From positions 26,048-65,665 of the forward strand of contig JAJYUU010000004.1 in assembly GCA_021792405.1 (NCBI GenBank): a stretch of DNA of 39,618 bases, in the 5' to 3' direction. A program made the position numbers and the translations under genes. This document shows, piece after piece, positions 8,561 through 15,769 of this stretch. The notes under the pieces were generated by a model. The model saw only the letters and a list, made by a program, of their open reading frames with translations. It searched no databases and was not told the origin of the DNA. Origin of the DNA: Actinomycetes bacterium (GTDB lineage: Bacteria; Actinomycetota; Actinomycetes; Streptosporangiales; Streptosporangiaceae). The number at the start of each line of letters is the position of its first letter. The first letter of the stretch is position 1.

Positions 8561-9118
8561 TCAGGCGGCCGCGCCGACCCGGTTGCTGGCCGGCGCCTGG
8601 TCACTGACGCTGGAGCTAGCTGTAGACCGCAAGTAGCGCGTGGCGGCCACCGACGCGATGCAGATGCCGAGTGCGATCACCCGGACGGTGCCCTCGCTCG
8701 GCCACGGCCACAAGTGGGTCAACTGAAGCCGGAGGGTCACGCTGTGGGTCACGACGTTCAGGGAGAGGTAAGCGACCAAGCCGGTGGCCAGGACCGCTGC
8801 CGTCTCGGCGATCGCCTGGGCAGCGTGGACCGACGCGGGCCGGCTGGCCGGGGGCCGGGCGAAAGCGGGGGCCTGGCTCCGCCGCAGCCGGAGGTACTTG
8901 CTGGTGGCGAGGCAGACGGCGGCGAGCGCGAACGCGATCACCCCGGTGGTGTCCGTGCGCAGCCACGGGAGTACCGGCCAGTACGGGCTGGCCAGCGGCG
9001 CCCCGCCGAAGGTGGCTACCAGGCAGGTGCTTGCCCAGCACAGCACGCTGGCGTAACCCACCCCGAAGGCGGTCGCTTCGACCGCGAGCCCCCGGTTGAT
9101 CCTCTCAGTCTCCCGCAT
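8561..9118 (-). CDS. Unknown four-helix membrane protein
   Basis: A 185-residue protein I do not recognise. After a short charged start (MRETERINRGLAVEA) it has about four hydrophobic segments: VGYASVLCWASTCLVATF, TGVIAFALAAVCLA, AETAAVLATGLVAYLSL and VRVIALGICIASVAA. A loop after the first contains paired Pro/Trp residues (ASPYWPVLPWLR). ATG at 9118 is chosen because upstream codons of the open frame are Arg-rich and protein-unlike. It is the first gene of the apparent minus-strand cluster with mraY. A role as partner or transporter for a lipid-linked product is conceivable but not shown. Confidence 0.65.
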   Translation of the reverse strand: MRETERINRGLAVEATAFGVGYASVLCWASTCLVATFGGAPLASPYWPVLPWLRTDTTGVIAFALAAVCLATSKYLRLRRSQAPAFARPPASRPASVHAAQAIAETAAVLATGLVAYLSLNVVTHSVTLRLQLTHLWPWPSEGTVRVIALGICIASVAATRYLRSTASSSVSDQAPASNRVGAAA

Positions 9119-9671
9119 GCTGATCACTGTAGGCGGACCCGCGATCAGGTCGACCGGCGAGTACCGCCGCCGAAATGATGGCCCCCGGAGCAGCACCGAC
9201 CGACCTCGTCGCGGGCAGCGACATGGGCGCAGCCTACGCGGGTAACCCAACAGCGTAGATGGCCTGCTCGACCAGGTGCTCGCGCTCAAGCAGGTACAGA
9301 TGGTCTTCGCCGGTCCGTGTGCAAGGCGCTGTCCGGCCCCGGTCGCCTGGGCTGTCTGGCCAGCCGTCCTCTTCCTGGCGGACCCTCATGGTCTGGGGGT
9401 ACTGCCGGTGCAGCCACGAGAAAGAGTCCGGCTAGTACCGTCGGGGCGGTGACCCACTCCGCCGCCGCAGCTGTCCGGGTCGCTGCTAGCACTGGTCCGG
9501 TTCCGCTCCCTCTGGCGTGGTCATGCCGCTAATCGTGGCGCGAGGGTGCGCTCCGCGGCGTGTACTTGCGAGACAACCAGGTCGGTGCCACGCTGCCACT
9601 CGCAGCCGGATCAAGATGTTCAATCAGCCGTGCTGATCGGACGATGAGCACCCGGCCATAGATGGTCATCC
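9119..9671. other. Intergenic debris, 553 bp
   Basis: No convincing intact gene lies here. On the minus strand, a 51-codon frame (9234-9389) ends with a protein-like stretch (GEDHLYLLEREHLVEQAIYA) whose upstream continuation (DSFSWLHRQYPQT) is cut by an in-frame TAG. That looks like the tail of a decayed gene of unknown type. A second minus-strand frame of 46 codons (9529-9669, MTIYGRVLIVRSARL start) begins 2 nt after the fic stop. A plus-strand segment around 9570 (GVYLRDNQVGATLPL) faintly recalls C-terminal parts of serine recombinases. All three are weak; the region reads as remains of past insertions. Confidence 0.4.
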
Positions 9672-10880
9672 TCAGGGCGTCGGAGCGGTCGTTACCAAAT
9701 TTCTGTGCGCCTCAGCCGGCTCGCCGAGTCTCGCTCGCATCCACGGGTACGGATCGCGCAAGGGTACGCGGCGCTTCCTGCGGCGCTCCTGTATCTGGCG
9801 GATGGGCTCGCCGGCAACGTAGAAGCGTCCGCGGCCGTTGCCCTGGGCGGTGAGAATGCCCTCGGATGCCAGGGCCGCCAGGTCGCGCGTCGCGGTCTGC
9901 TCGGTCACGTCGACGCGCTTGAGGTAGGTGGCGCGCCGGACGCGGTAGCCGAGGACGGCATCGAACATTGCATCCATCGTCCGCTCAGGCAGCCCGTGGC
10001 CAGCGACGAGGCGGCCGAGCTCGCCCCAGGTCGCTCCGGCTTCCTCAACGCGGCGCGCGACTGTCTGAGCTTGCATGTGGTGCGCGCGCAGGTTGAACGC
10101 CAGCCACAGGTGGGCGTCGTCGCGCGGCTCCCAGCGGCCGTGGCCCGTGTGCGCCAGGACGCTGTAGTAGTCCTCGGTGTTCGCGCCGAGCCATTCCTCG
10201 ATGCTGGAGAACTCAGGCTCGCCGATATCCGAGCGCGTCAGCACTGACGTCGCCAGGGCTCGCGCCATGCGGCCGTTGCCGTCACGGAACGGGTGGATCA
10301 TCACCAGGTTCAGGTGGGCCATCGCCGAGCGGACCACAGGGTCGAGACTGAGGCCCGTACGGAGGCTCTGGACCAGGGCGTCCATCAGTGCCGGAATGTG
10401 ACCCGCATCAGGGCCCTCGTAGACGACCTGGTCGCGGCGCTCGTCACGGACGAAGATCGGGCCTTTGCGATAGCGGCCAGGAGACTTCGTGTGGTCGTGA
10501 CTGAGCATCATGTAATGCATGGCCCTGATCTCAGTAGCGTCGAATGCCGCATAGTCGTCATCGCGCATCGCCAGGACATAGCCGAGCGCCTGCCGGTAGC
10601 CCTGGATCTCCATGAAGGTTTTCTCGTCCGCGCTGAGCGGCTCCTCGCCATCCACGGCGGCCGCTGCGTCGTCTTCGGCGACCTGGTATCCCTCGATACT
10701 GTTGGAGCCCTGGATGGCGCGTGCTAGCGCCGAGCGGCGCAACCCCCCCTGCCAGCGCATCGGCGTCCGGAGGACGTGCCGCAAGTCTTTGCGCATCTGG
10801 TGTATTTCGCCCAGTACGGCGTCGTCCTCGCGCCGCAATGCCGGGGCGGTGTAGATGGCATGATGCGATGGCATATTCAT
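9672..10880 (-). CDS. Fic family protein (AMP-transferase)
   Basis: A 402-residue Fic/DOC-superfamily protein that would transfer AMP (or another phosphate-linked group) to a protein. The catalytic motif HPFRDGNGRMAR (196-207) is intact, preceded by the flap region RKGPIFVRDERRDQVVY. The class II inhibitory motif is present N-terminally as SNSIEG (59-64), where the glutamate normally blocks ATP placement, so the enzyme carries its own inhibitor. After the Fic core a winged-helix segment follows (RRATYLKRVDVTEQTATRDLAALASEGILTAQGNGRGRFYVAG, in three parts between about 315 and 360), suggesting DNA binding or autoregulation. It stands alone; upstream DNA is AT-rich with ACTAGT at 10913-10918. 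No partner antitoxin gene is seen. Confidence 0.93.
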   Translation of the reverse strand: MNMPSHHAIYTAPALRREDDAVLGEIHQMRKDLRHVLRTPMRWQGGLRRSALARAIQGSNSIEGYQVAEDDAAAAVDGEEPLSADEKTFMEIQGYRQALGYVLAMRDDDYAAFDATEIRAMHYMMLSHDHTKSPGRYRKGPIFVRDERRDQVVYEGPDAGHIPALMDALVQSLRTGLSLDPVVRSAMAHLNLVMIHPFRDGNGRMARALATSVLTRSDIGEPEFSSIEEWLGANTEDYYSVLAHTGHGRWEPRDDAHLWLAFNLRAHHMQAQTVARRVEEAGATWGELGRLVAGHGLPERTMDAMFDAVLGYRVRRATYLKRVDVTEQTATRDLAALASEGILTAQGNGRGRFYVAGEPIRQIQERRRKRRVPLRDPYPWMRARLGEPAEAHRNLVTTAPTP

Positions 10881-11102
10881 CTAGTCAACATAGCGGCTCC
10901 ACGACAACTTAAACTAGTCATCACATCATGTCTGTCTCTGCTGACCGCGTATGTGATGTTCTCCGGCGCTCAGAACGGCGGCTCGTCCGAGCAACGGGAC
11001 TGACCGCGACCTTTGAGTGATGACACCGCAGGCCAGGATGCCCCGCTGGTCGTAGCGATGCAGACGCCCGATCCGACAACTGAAAAGTCGCTCTGACCTG
11101 GG

Positions 11103-11176
11103 TCGGGGTGGCCGGATTTGAACCGGCGGCCTCTTCGTCCCGAACGAAGCGCGCTGCCAAGCTGCGCCACACCCCG
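11103..11176 (-). tRNA. tRNA-Pro (CGG)
   Basis: A full cloverleaf can be folded on the minus strand. The acceptor CGGGGTG pairs with CACCCCG. The D-stem is GCGC/GCGC around AGCTTGGCA, the anticodon stem CTTCG/CGAAG with loop TTCGGGA (anticodon CGG), and the T-arm GCCGG-TTCAAAT-CCGGC. The discriminator base is A and CCA is not encoded. Length is 74 nt. It lies 17 bp from the metallophosphoesterase stop, at the edge of the accessory stretch. Confidence 0.96.
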
Positions 11177-11193
11177 CTGACCGCCCGAGAAGT

Positions 11194-12105
11194 CTAGCGG
11201 ATCCCGGCTACCAGCGTGAGCAGCGTAGCCTCTGGGCGGCAGGAGAAGCGAATCGGGGCAGTCGGGGCCGTCCCGAGACCGGCCGAGACATGCAGCCATG
11301 GCGCGGCGGCTGTGGCAGCGGCCGGGTAGCGGTGCAGGCCGCTGACCATGTCGGTGGTGATGCCGCAGTTCGTTACCAGCGCGCCGTAGCCGGGCAGGCA
11401 GACCTGGCCACCATGGGTGTGGCCGGCTAGCAGCAAGTCGAAGCCGTCGGCTGCGAACCTGTCGAGGATGGCAGGCTCGGGCGAATGCATGACACCGAGA
11501 CGCAGATCAGCGGCTGGATCGGCAGTGCCGGCTACCGCGTCGTACCGGTCCCGGCGGATATGCGAGTCGTGCACGCCGGCTACCTCGATGTCGTAGTCGC
11601 CGACTTTGATCCGGCCGCGCCTGTTGTTGGCATCGAGCCAGCCGGCGCTCTCCATTCCCTCGCCGAGATCCAGCCAGGGCAGGTCGGGCGTATCCCGATC
11701 GTGATCACCGAAACTAGGTCCGCGCAAGTACCGCAACGGGTTCTTGATCCGGGGCGAGTACAAGTCATTGGAGCCGAACACGAACACGCCGGGCCGGTCC
11801 AGAAGCGGGCCGATGGCCGTCAGGAACGGCTGCACGGCCTGCTGATGCGCGATCGAGTCGCCGGTGTTGACGACCAGGTCAGGTTCTAGCGCATCGAGGG
11901 ATCGCAGCCAGGACAGCAGCCGGTGGCGACCCGGCGTGAGGTGCACGTCGGAAATGTGAAGGATGCGCAACGGTGGCGAGCCCGCCGGCAGGACCGGAAC
12001 GGAATACTGCCGCAGGGCGAACCAATTCCGCTCGATCACGGACGCATAACCAAGACCGGCCGCGCCGACCAGGAGACCAGCTTTGAGTAGGGTTCGCGCG
12101 CGCAT
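11194..12105 (-). CDS. Membrane-anchored metallophosphoesterase
   Basis: A calcineurin-like phosphoesterase of the YaeI/YkoQ group. A short N-terminal hydrophobic segment (LLKAGLLVGAAGLGYASV) is followed by metal-ligand motifs ISDVHL (about residue 53), VNTGDSIAH, GSNDLYSP (replacing the usual GNHD), HSPEP and LLLAGHTHGGQVCLPG near the end. Relatives include UDP-diacylglucosamine-type and envelope phosphoesterases; the substrate is unknown. The ATG at 12105 is preferred; a GTG two codons upstream (12111) is possible. It is divergent from the YqeY gene and next to ponA, the neighbourhood known from M. tuberculosis Rv3683-ponA2, which suggests an envelope role. Confidence 0.92.
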   Translation of the reverse strand: MRARTLLKAGLLVGAAGLGYASVIERNWFALRQYSVPVLPAGSPPLRILHISDVHLTPGRHRLLSWLRSLDALEPDLVVNTGDSIAHQQAVQPFLTAIGPLLDRPGVFVFGSNDLYSPRIKNPLRYLRGPSFGDHDRDTPDLPWLDLGEGMESAGWLDANNRRGRIKVGDYDIEVAGVHDSHIRRDRYDAVAGTADPAADLRLGVMHSPEPAILDRFAADGFDLLLAGHTHGGQVCLPGYGALVTNCGITTDMVSGLHRYPAAATAAAPWLHVSAGLGTAPTAPIRFSCRPEATLLTLVAGIR

Positions 12106-12196
12106 GCACACATGGTGTCACGCCTACCGCACTGCACCTGCCGTGCACCCGCGTGCCCGCGGCAGCGCCGGGCCTGCGGACCGGCAGGATAGTCCC

Positions 12197-12655
12197 ATGG
12201 CTACTCTGAAAGACCAGCTGAGAATCGACCTCACCGCCGCGATGAAAGCACGGGACGAGACGCGGACCCGCGCCATCCGGATGGCCCTGACTTCGATCAG
12301 TAACGCGGAAGTATCCGGCGCGGCAGCGCATGACCTCACCGATGATGAGCTAACCAAGATCCTCACCAGGGAGGCCAAACGGCGCCGGGAGGCTGCTGCG
12401 GCGTTCGCCGGGGCAGGCCGTGACGACCAAGCCGCCGCCGAGCTGGCCGAGGAGGAGGTGCTGGCCGCCTACCTGCCCGCTCAGCTGACCGATGACGAAC
12501 TGGCCGGCCTGGTGGAGGCGGCGATCGCCGAGACCGGCGCGTCGGGTCCTGCCGGGATAGGCCAGGTGATGAAGGTCGTGACACCGCGGGTGGCCGGCCG
12601 GGCCGAAGGCAGCAGGGTGGCGGCCATGGTCAAGAGCCGGCTGACGGGTCAGTGA
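12197..12655 (+). CDS. GatB/YqeY domain protein
   Basis: A 152-residue YqeY-family protein (helical GatB/YqeY fold) of unclear function; relatives share the tRNA-binding tail of GatB. Seen: MATLKDQLRIDLTAAMKARD at the start, KILTREAKRRREAAAAF in the middle and QLTDDELAGLV plus IGQVMKVVTPRVAGRAEGS at the end, all family hallmarks. The ATG at 12197 gives the canonical N-terminus; the longer open frame upstream is not protein-like. It is divergent from the metallophosphoesterase and convergent with the PBP gene. Confidence 0.93.
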   Translation: MATLKDQLRIDLTAAMKARDETRTRAIRMALTSISNAEVSGAAAHDLTDDELTKILTREAKRRREAAAAFAGAGRDDQAAAELAEEEVLAAYLPAQLTDDELAGLVEAAIAETGASGPAGIGQVMKVVTPRVAGRAEGSRVAAMVKSRLTGQ

Positions 12656-12691
12656 GCAGCCAGTAGTGATCTCTGGCCGACTCGCAGTGGA

Positions 12692-14971
12692 TCAGCCGGT
12701 CGGCGGTCCGCCGCCGCCCTTCCCCGGTCCACCGCCGCCGCCGCCCTTCCCCGGTCCGCCGCCCTTCCCCTTGACGTGCTTCTTCGGTCCGCCGACCGTC
12801 ACCGGCCCGGCCAGGCCGTTCCCCAGGGAGAAGAAACTGCTTGGCGGGTAGACGAACGGCACGTCGGGGCCTAGGGGCAAGTGCAGGAAGGTGTACTCCC
12901 AGGTCGCGGCCGGCGCGTTGTCGCCGTACATCTGACCGGGGCAGGTCGGCCCGCCGATGTCCCGGTAGCAGGAGCCTTGGCCGATCATCGTGTACCTGGT
13001 CGGGCTCACCGGGTTGAACACCGATGAGTACGAGACCAGGGTCGGCGTGTAGCCGGCGAAATCCGCGTAATAGCCAGTGTTGGCCGTACCGGTCTTGCCT
13101 GCCTCGTGATAGCCAGGAACGGCGCGGCCGTACGCGGTCCCGCCAGGCTGGGTGAGCACGCCCTGCAGGATGTAGTTGGCCGCGTCGGCGACGCCCCGCG
13201 ACATGACCCGGTGGCAGCTCGGAGGCGCCACCGGCAACAGCTGGCGGGTGGCGGCGACCTCGATCTTCGTGATCGCGCGCGGGGCGCAGTACGTGCCGCG
13301 CGCGGCCAGCGACGCGTAGGCGGCGGCCATGCTCATTGGCGACACCCCGACCGAGCCGAGCGTGAAGCTGGAGTAGTCATAGGCCGGCAGCCCGCCGAGC
13401 CGCCCGAGCGCATGGTCGTACTGCATCAGCGAGGTTCCGTCGGCCCGGGTCATGCCCAGCCGCACGGCGGTCTTGACCACGTTGCAGATGCCGACCTGGT
13501 TCTCCAGGTTGACGAAATAGGTGTTGACCGACTGAACGGTGGCCTCGTTCAGCTGCCAGATCTGGGAGCCCTTGAACGGGGCCTCGGCGTTCTGGAAGCT
13601 ATAGGGCGCGAGCACACCGCCATGACAGGTCGGGAACGGGCCGATCGTATCCGGGTTCTTGACCTTGATGGCATGGCCGAACGGGTCGCCGTGCTGCAAA
13701 GCGGTGACCAGCGTGAAGATCTTCGCCGATGAACCGGTCTGCACGCCGGTGCCGTCGCCGCCGTACTGCTCGTTGACCGCGTAGTCGATTTCGGTCTGGC
13801 CCGGCCCGGTGCCGTACGTCTGGTTGACCGCGATGGCCCGCACGTTCCCGGTTCCCGGCTGGAGCAGCACTTCGGTATCGGCATTGTGGTTCGGATTGAT
13901 CGCGGCGTTGTAGGCCGGCTCGACGTAGCTGACGGCCCGGTCAGCGACGAGCTGGTCGCGCATGTTCAGTGTGGTGTAGATATCGAGCCCGCCGGAGTTC
14001 TGGATGTCCGTCCAGACCGACGGGTAGTTGAGCTGCAGGACGTGCTCGACGTAGTCACAGAAGAACGCGGTCTTCGCCGTCGACGGGCTGGTGCAGCCGA
14101 CATCGAGCGGCACAGCCGACGGCTTCAGGCCGAGCGGTGCCTTCTCCGCGGCGAGCGCCGCTTGCTTGGTCACGTAGTGCAGCTGCCACATCCGGGTGAG
14201 CACTTCGGACCGGCGCTGGATGGCCGCAGCGGGGTAGGCGAACGGGTCGTATGCCGTCGGCGACTGGACGATGCCGGCCAGCAGCGCCGCCTCCGGCAAA
14301 GTCAATTGCGACGCGCTCTTGCTGAAGTAAGTCTCGGCCGCGACCTGGACACCGTAGGCGTGGTTATCGAAGTACGCGACGTTGAGGTAAGACGCCAGCA
14401 GTTGCTGCTGGGTCAGTTCGTGCTCGACAGCCGCCGCCAGCCGCAACTGCTGGATCTTGCGCTGCAGGTCGGGCGCGAAGGCCTGGTATGCCGCGACCAG
14501 GTTGTTGCCGGCCTGCAGGATCTTGACGTTCTTGACGTACTGCTGCGCGAAAGTGGATGCGCCCTGCAATTGCCGGCCGGTGAGATCGCTGACAAGTGCG
14601 CGCAACGTGCCGCGCGGGTCTAGCGCACCCTGGGAGTAGAAGGTGTCGTCTTCGATCGCCACGATCGCGTTGCGCATCACCGGCGCGATCTGGTTGAAGG
14701 TGACCGGCACCCGGTAGACGCCGTACGGGTAGAAGTAGGCGATGGGCTGGCCTTCGGCGTCGTAAAGGATCGACCTGAGCGGCGCTGCGCCGAGCTTGCC
14801 GACCTGCAGCGTATTGAAAGTATTGGCAGCATCGCGCGCTGCGATGCCGGTAATGCCGACGATCGGAAACGCGGCGGCGGCGACCAGCAAGGCAGCCACA
14901 ATGCTCATCAGCAAGAGGCGGATGAAGGTCCCGCCGGGCAACGCGCCGACGCGGCGCAACGGGGTTTGCAC
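12692..14971 (-). CDS. ponA: Class A penicillin-binding protein (PonA-type)
   Basis: A bifunctional peptidoglycan glycosyltransferase/transpeptidase, 759 residues. One N-terminal membrane anchor (about 17-45) is followed by the GT51 domain (catalytic E107 in VAIEDDTFY; FAQQYVKN; LNVAYF). The transpeptidase follows, with SSAK (S414-K417), SVN (481-483) and KTGT (626-629). The tail after residue about 725 is a Gly/Pro/Lys low-complexity stretch, and no PASTA domain is seen, unlike mycobacterial PonA2. Start is GTG at 14971. The gene faces away from whiB across 413 bp and ends near the YqeY gene. With the metallophosphoesterase and Get3-like genes it forms the conserved ponA2-whiB4 neighbourhood. 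Export and outer-face activity are known for the family. Confidence 0.96.
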   Translation of the reverse strand: MQTPLRRVGALPGGTFIRLLLMSIVAALLVAAAAFPIVGITGIAARDAANTFNTLQVGKLGAAPLRSILYDAEGQPIAYFYPYGVYRVPVTFNQIAPVMRNAIVAIEDDTFYSQGALDPRGTLRALVSDLTGRQLQGASTFAQQYVKNVKILQAGNNLVAAYQAFAPDLQRKIQQLRLAAAVEHELTQQQLLASYLNVAYFDNHAYGVQVAAETYFSKSASQLTLPEAALLAGIVQSPTAYDPFAYPAAAIQRRSEVLTRMWQLHYVTKQAALAAEKAPLGLKPSAVPLDVGCTSPSTAKTAFFCDYVEHVLQLNYPSVWTDIQNSGGLDIYTTLNMRDQLVADRAVSYVEPAYNAAINPNHNADTEVLLQPGTGNVRAIAVNQTYGTGPGQTEIDYAVNEQYGGDGTGVQTGSSAKIFTLVTALQHGDPFGHAIKVKNPDTIGPFPTCHGGVLAPYSFQNAEAPFKGSQIWQLNEATVQSVNTYFVNLENQVGICNVVKTAVRLGMTRADGTSLMQYDHALGRLGGLPAYDYSSFTLGSVGVSPMSMAAAYASLAARGTYCAPRAITKIEVAATRQLLPVAPPSCHRVMSRGVADAANYILQGVLTQPGGTAYGRAVPGYHEAGKTGTANTGYYADFAGYTPTLVSYSSVFNPVSPTRYTMIGQGSCYRDIGGPTCPGQMYGDNAPAATWEYTFLHLPLGPDVPFVYPPSSFFSLGNGLAGPVTVGGPKKHVKGKGGGPGKGGGGGGPGKGGGGPPTG

Positions 14972-15384
14972 GCGCCAAGGCTACGCTCATTAGGCAACTG
15001 CCAGCCACCGGACGAGCCGGCAGCGCTCCGGTTCGGCCCGCAGACCCCGCCTACCGACCAGTCCAGCGGACGCCGCCGCCCGGCTCACGCCGATGTAGCC
15101 TCAAGTGACCGGCCATTAGCTGTTAGTAGTCGTTTCTCGGGTTCAGGGGACCACGTCGAGTGGCCGGAGTGTAGCGACTAGTCACTCAAGGCTCTATAGC
15201 CCAATCGGGCTATTCATGAATGGGCCGGCTGGGGGCTAGCGCTACGCGCCGGACTTCCGTAAGTTACTCTTCCGCGACCATCACTCGCCGGAGCCTGTCG
15301 CCCGAGTTGGCTCCGGACCGCAGCTGAACGCCACCCGGGCGTGATCACCTCCCGCGGGCGTGACGATCAGAGGAGCTGGACCAC
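14972..15384. promoter_or_regulatory. Divergent ponA/whiB control region
   Basis: 413 bp with no gene. It contains a GACTAGTC palindrome (15176-15183), a perfect 7-bp hairpin with a 4-nt loop (ATAGCCC at 15196-15202, GGGCTAT at 15207-15213) and, touching it, the palindrome ATTCATGAAT (15212-15221). The whiB start is preceded by AGAGGAG about 9 nt upstream, a good ribosome site. Promoter hexamers cannot be assigned with confidence. The clustering of symmetric sites about 165-210 bp before whiB suggests operator or RNA-level control. Confidence 0.45.
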
Positions 15385-15684
15385 ATGTGGATCACGGACT
15401 GGACTGCGCGTGCCGCGTGCAAGGGAACTGACCCGGACGAGTTGTTCGTCCAGGGCGCGGCGCAGAACCGGGCCAAGCTGATCTGCCGCGGCTGCCCGGT
15501 CAGGACAGAGTGCCTGGCCGACGCCCTGGACAACCGGATCGAGTTCGGCGTCTGGGGTGGGATGACCGAGCGCGAGCGCCGCGCGCTGCTCCGCCGTCGG
15601 CCAGACGTAACGTCCTGGCGCGAACTGCTGGAGAACGCGCGCAACCACTACGAGCGCACCGGGGACGAGCTCGTCGCAAGCTAG
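15385..15684 (+). CDS. whiB: WhiB-family iron-sulfur transcription factor
   Basis: A 99-residue Wbl protein that would bind a 4Fe-4S cluster through C12, C34, C37 and C43 (ACK...CRGCPVRTEC), followed by the conserved turn GVWGGMTERERR (54-65) and a basic stretch RRRPD for DNA contact. Length and the ponA/ArsA-pair setting match the WhiB4/WblA type rather than WhiB1 or WhiB7. These sense oxygen or nitric oxide through cluster loss. The ATG at 15385 has a strong AGAGGAG site. It is divergent from ponA and convergent with the Get3-like pair, with a hairpin after the stop. Regulation of its neighbours by it is inferred, not shown. Confidence 0.95.
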   Translation: MWITDWTARAACKGTDPDELFVQGAAQNRAKLICRGCPVRTECLADALDNRIEFGVWGGMTERERRALLRRRPDVTSWRELLENARNHYERTGDELVAS

Positions 15685-15719
15685 CCAAGCGAGAACGGCC
15701 GTCAGGCCGGAAACGGGCG

Positions 15720-15763
15720 GTTAGCCGTCGCCGTCTGCCGCGCTGCGCGGCTCCGCCGCTAAC
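15720..15763. terminator. Nested hairpin between whiB and the ATPase gene
   Basis: Inner stem GCCGCG (15737-15742) / CGCGGC (15746-15751) with loop CTG, enclosed by the outer arms GTTAGC (15720-15725) and GCTAAC (15758-15763). It lies between convergent stops and could end transcription on both strands. No T-tract. Confidence 0.55.
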
Positions 15764-15769
15764 GCGCCA

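Noticed and set aside
7553-9178. A 541-codon plus-strand open frame across mraY and the membrane-protein gene
   Set aside because: It is antisense to a fully conserved MraY, its product is low-complexity and Arg/His/Gln-rich, and such shadow frames are expected at this GC content.
11103-11176. tRNA-Pro as an occupied integration site
   Set aside because: I found no second copy of the tRNA 3' end in the window and no integrase gene, so an attachment site cannot be called.
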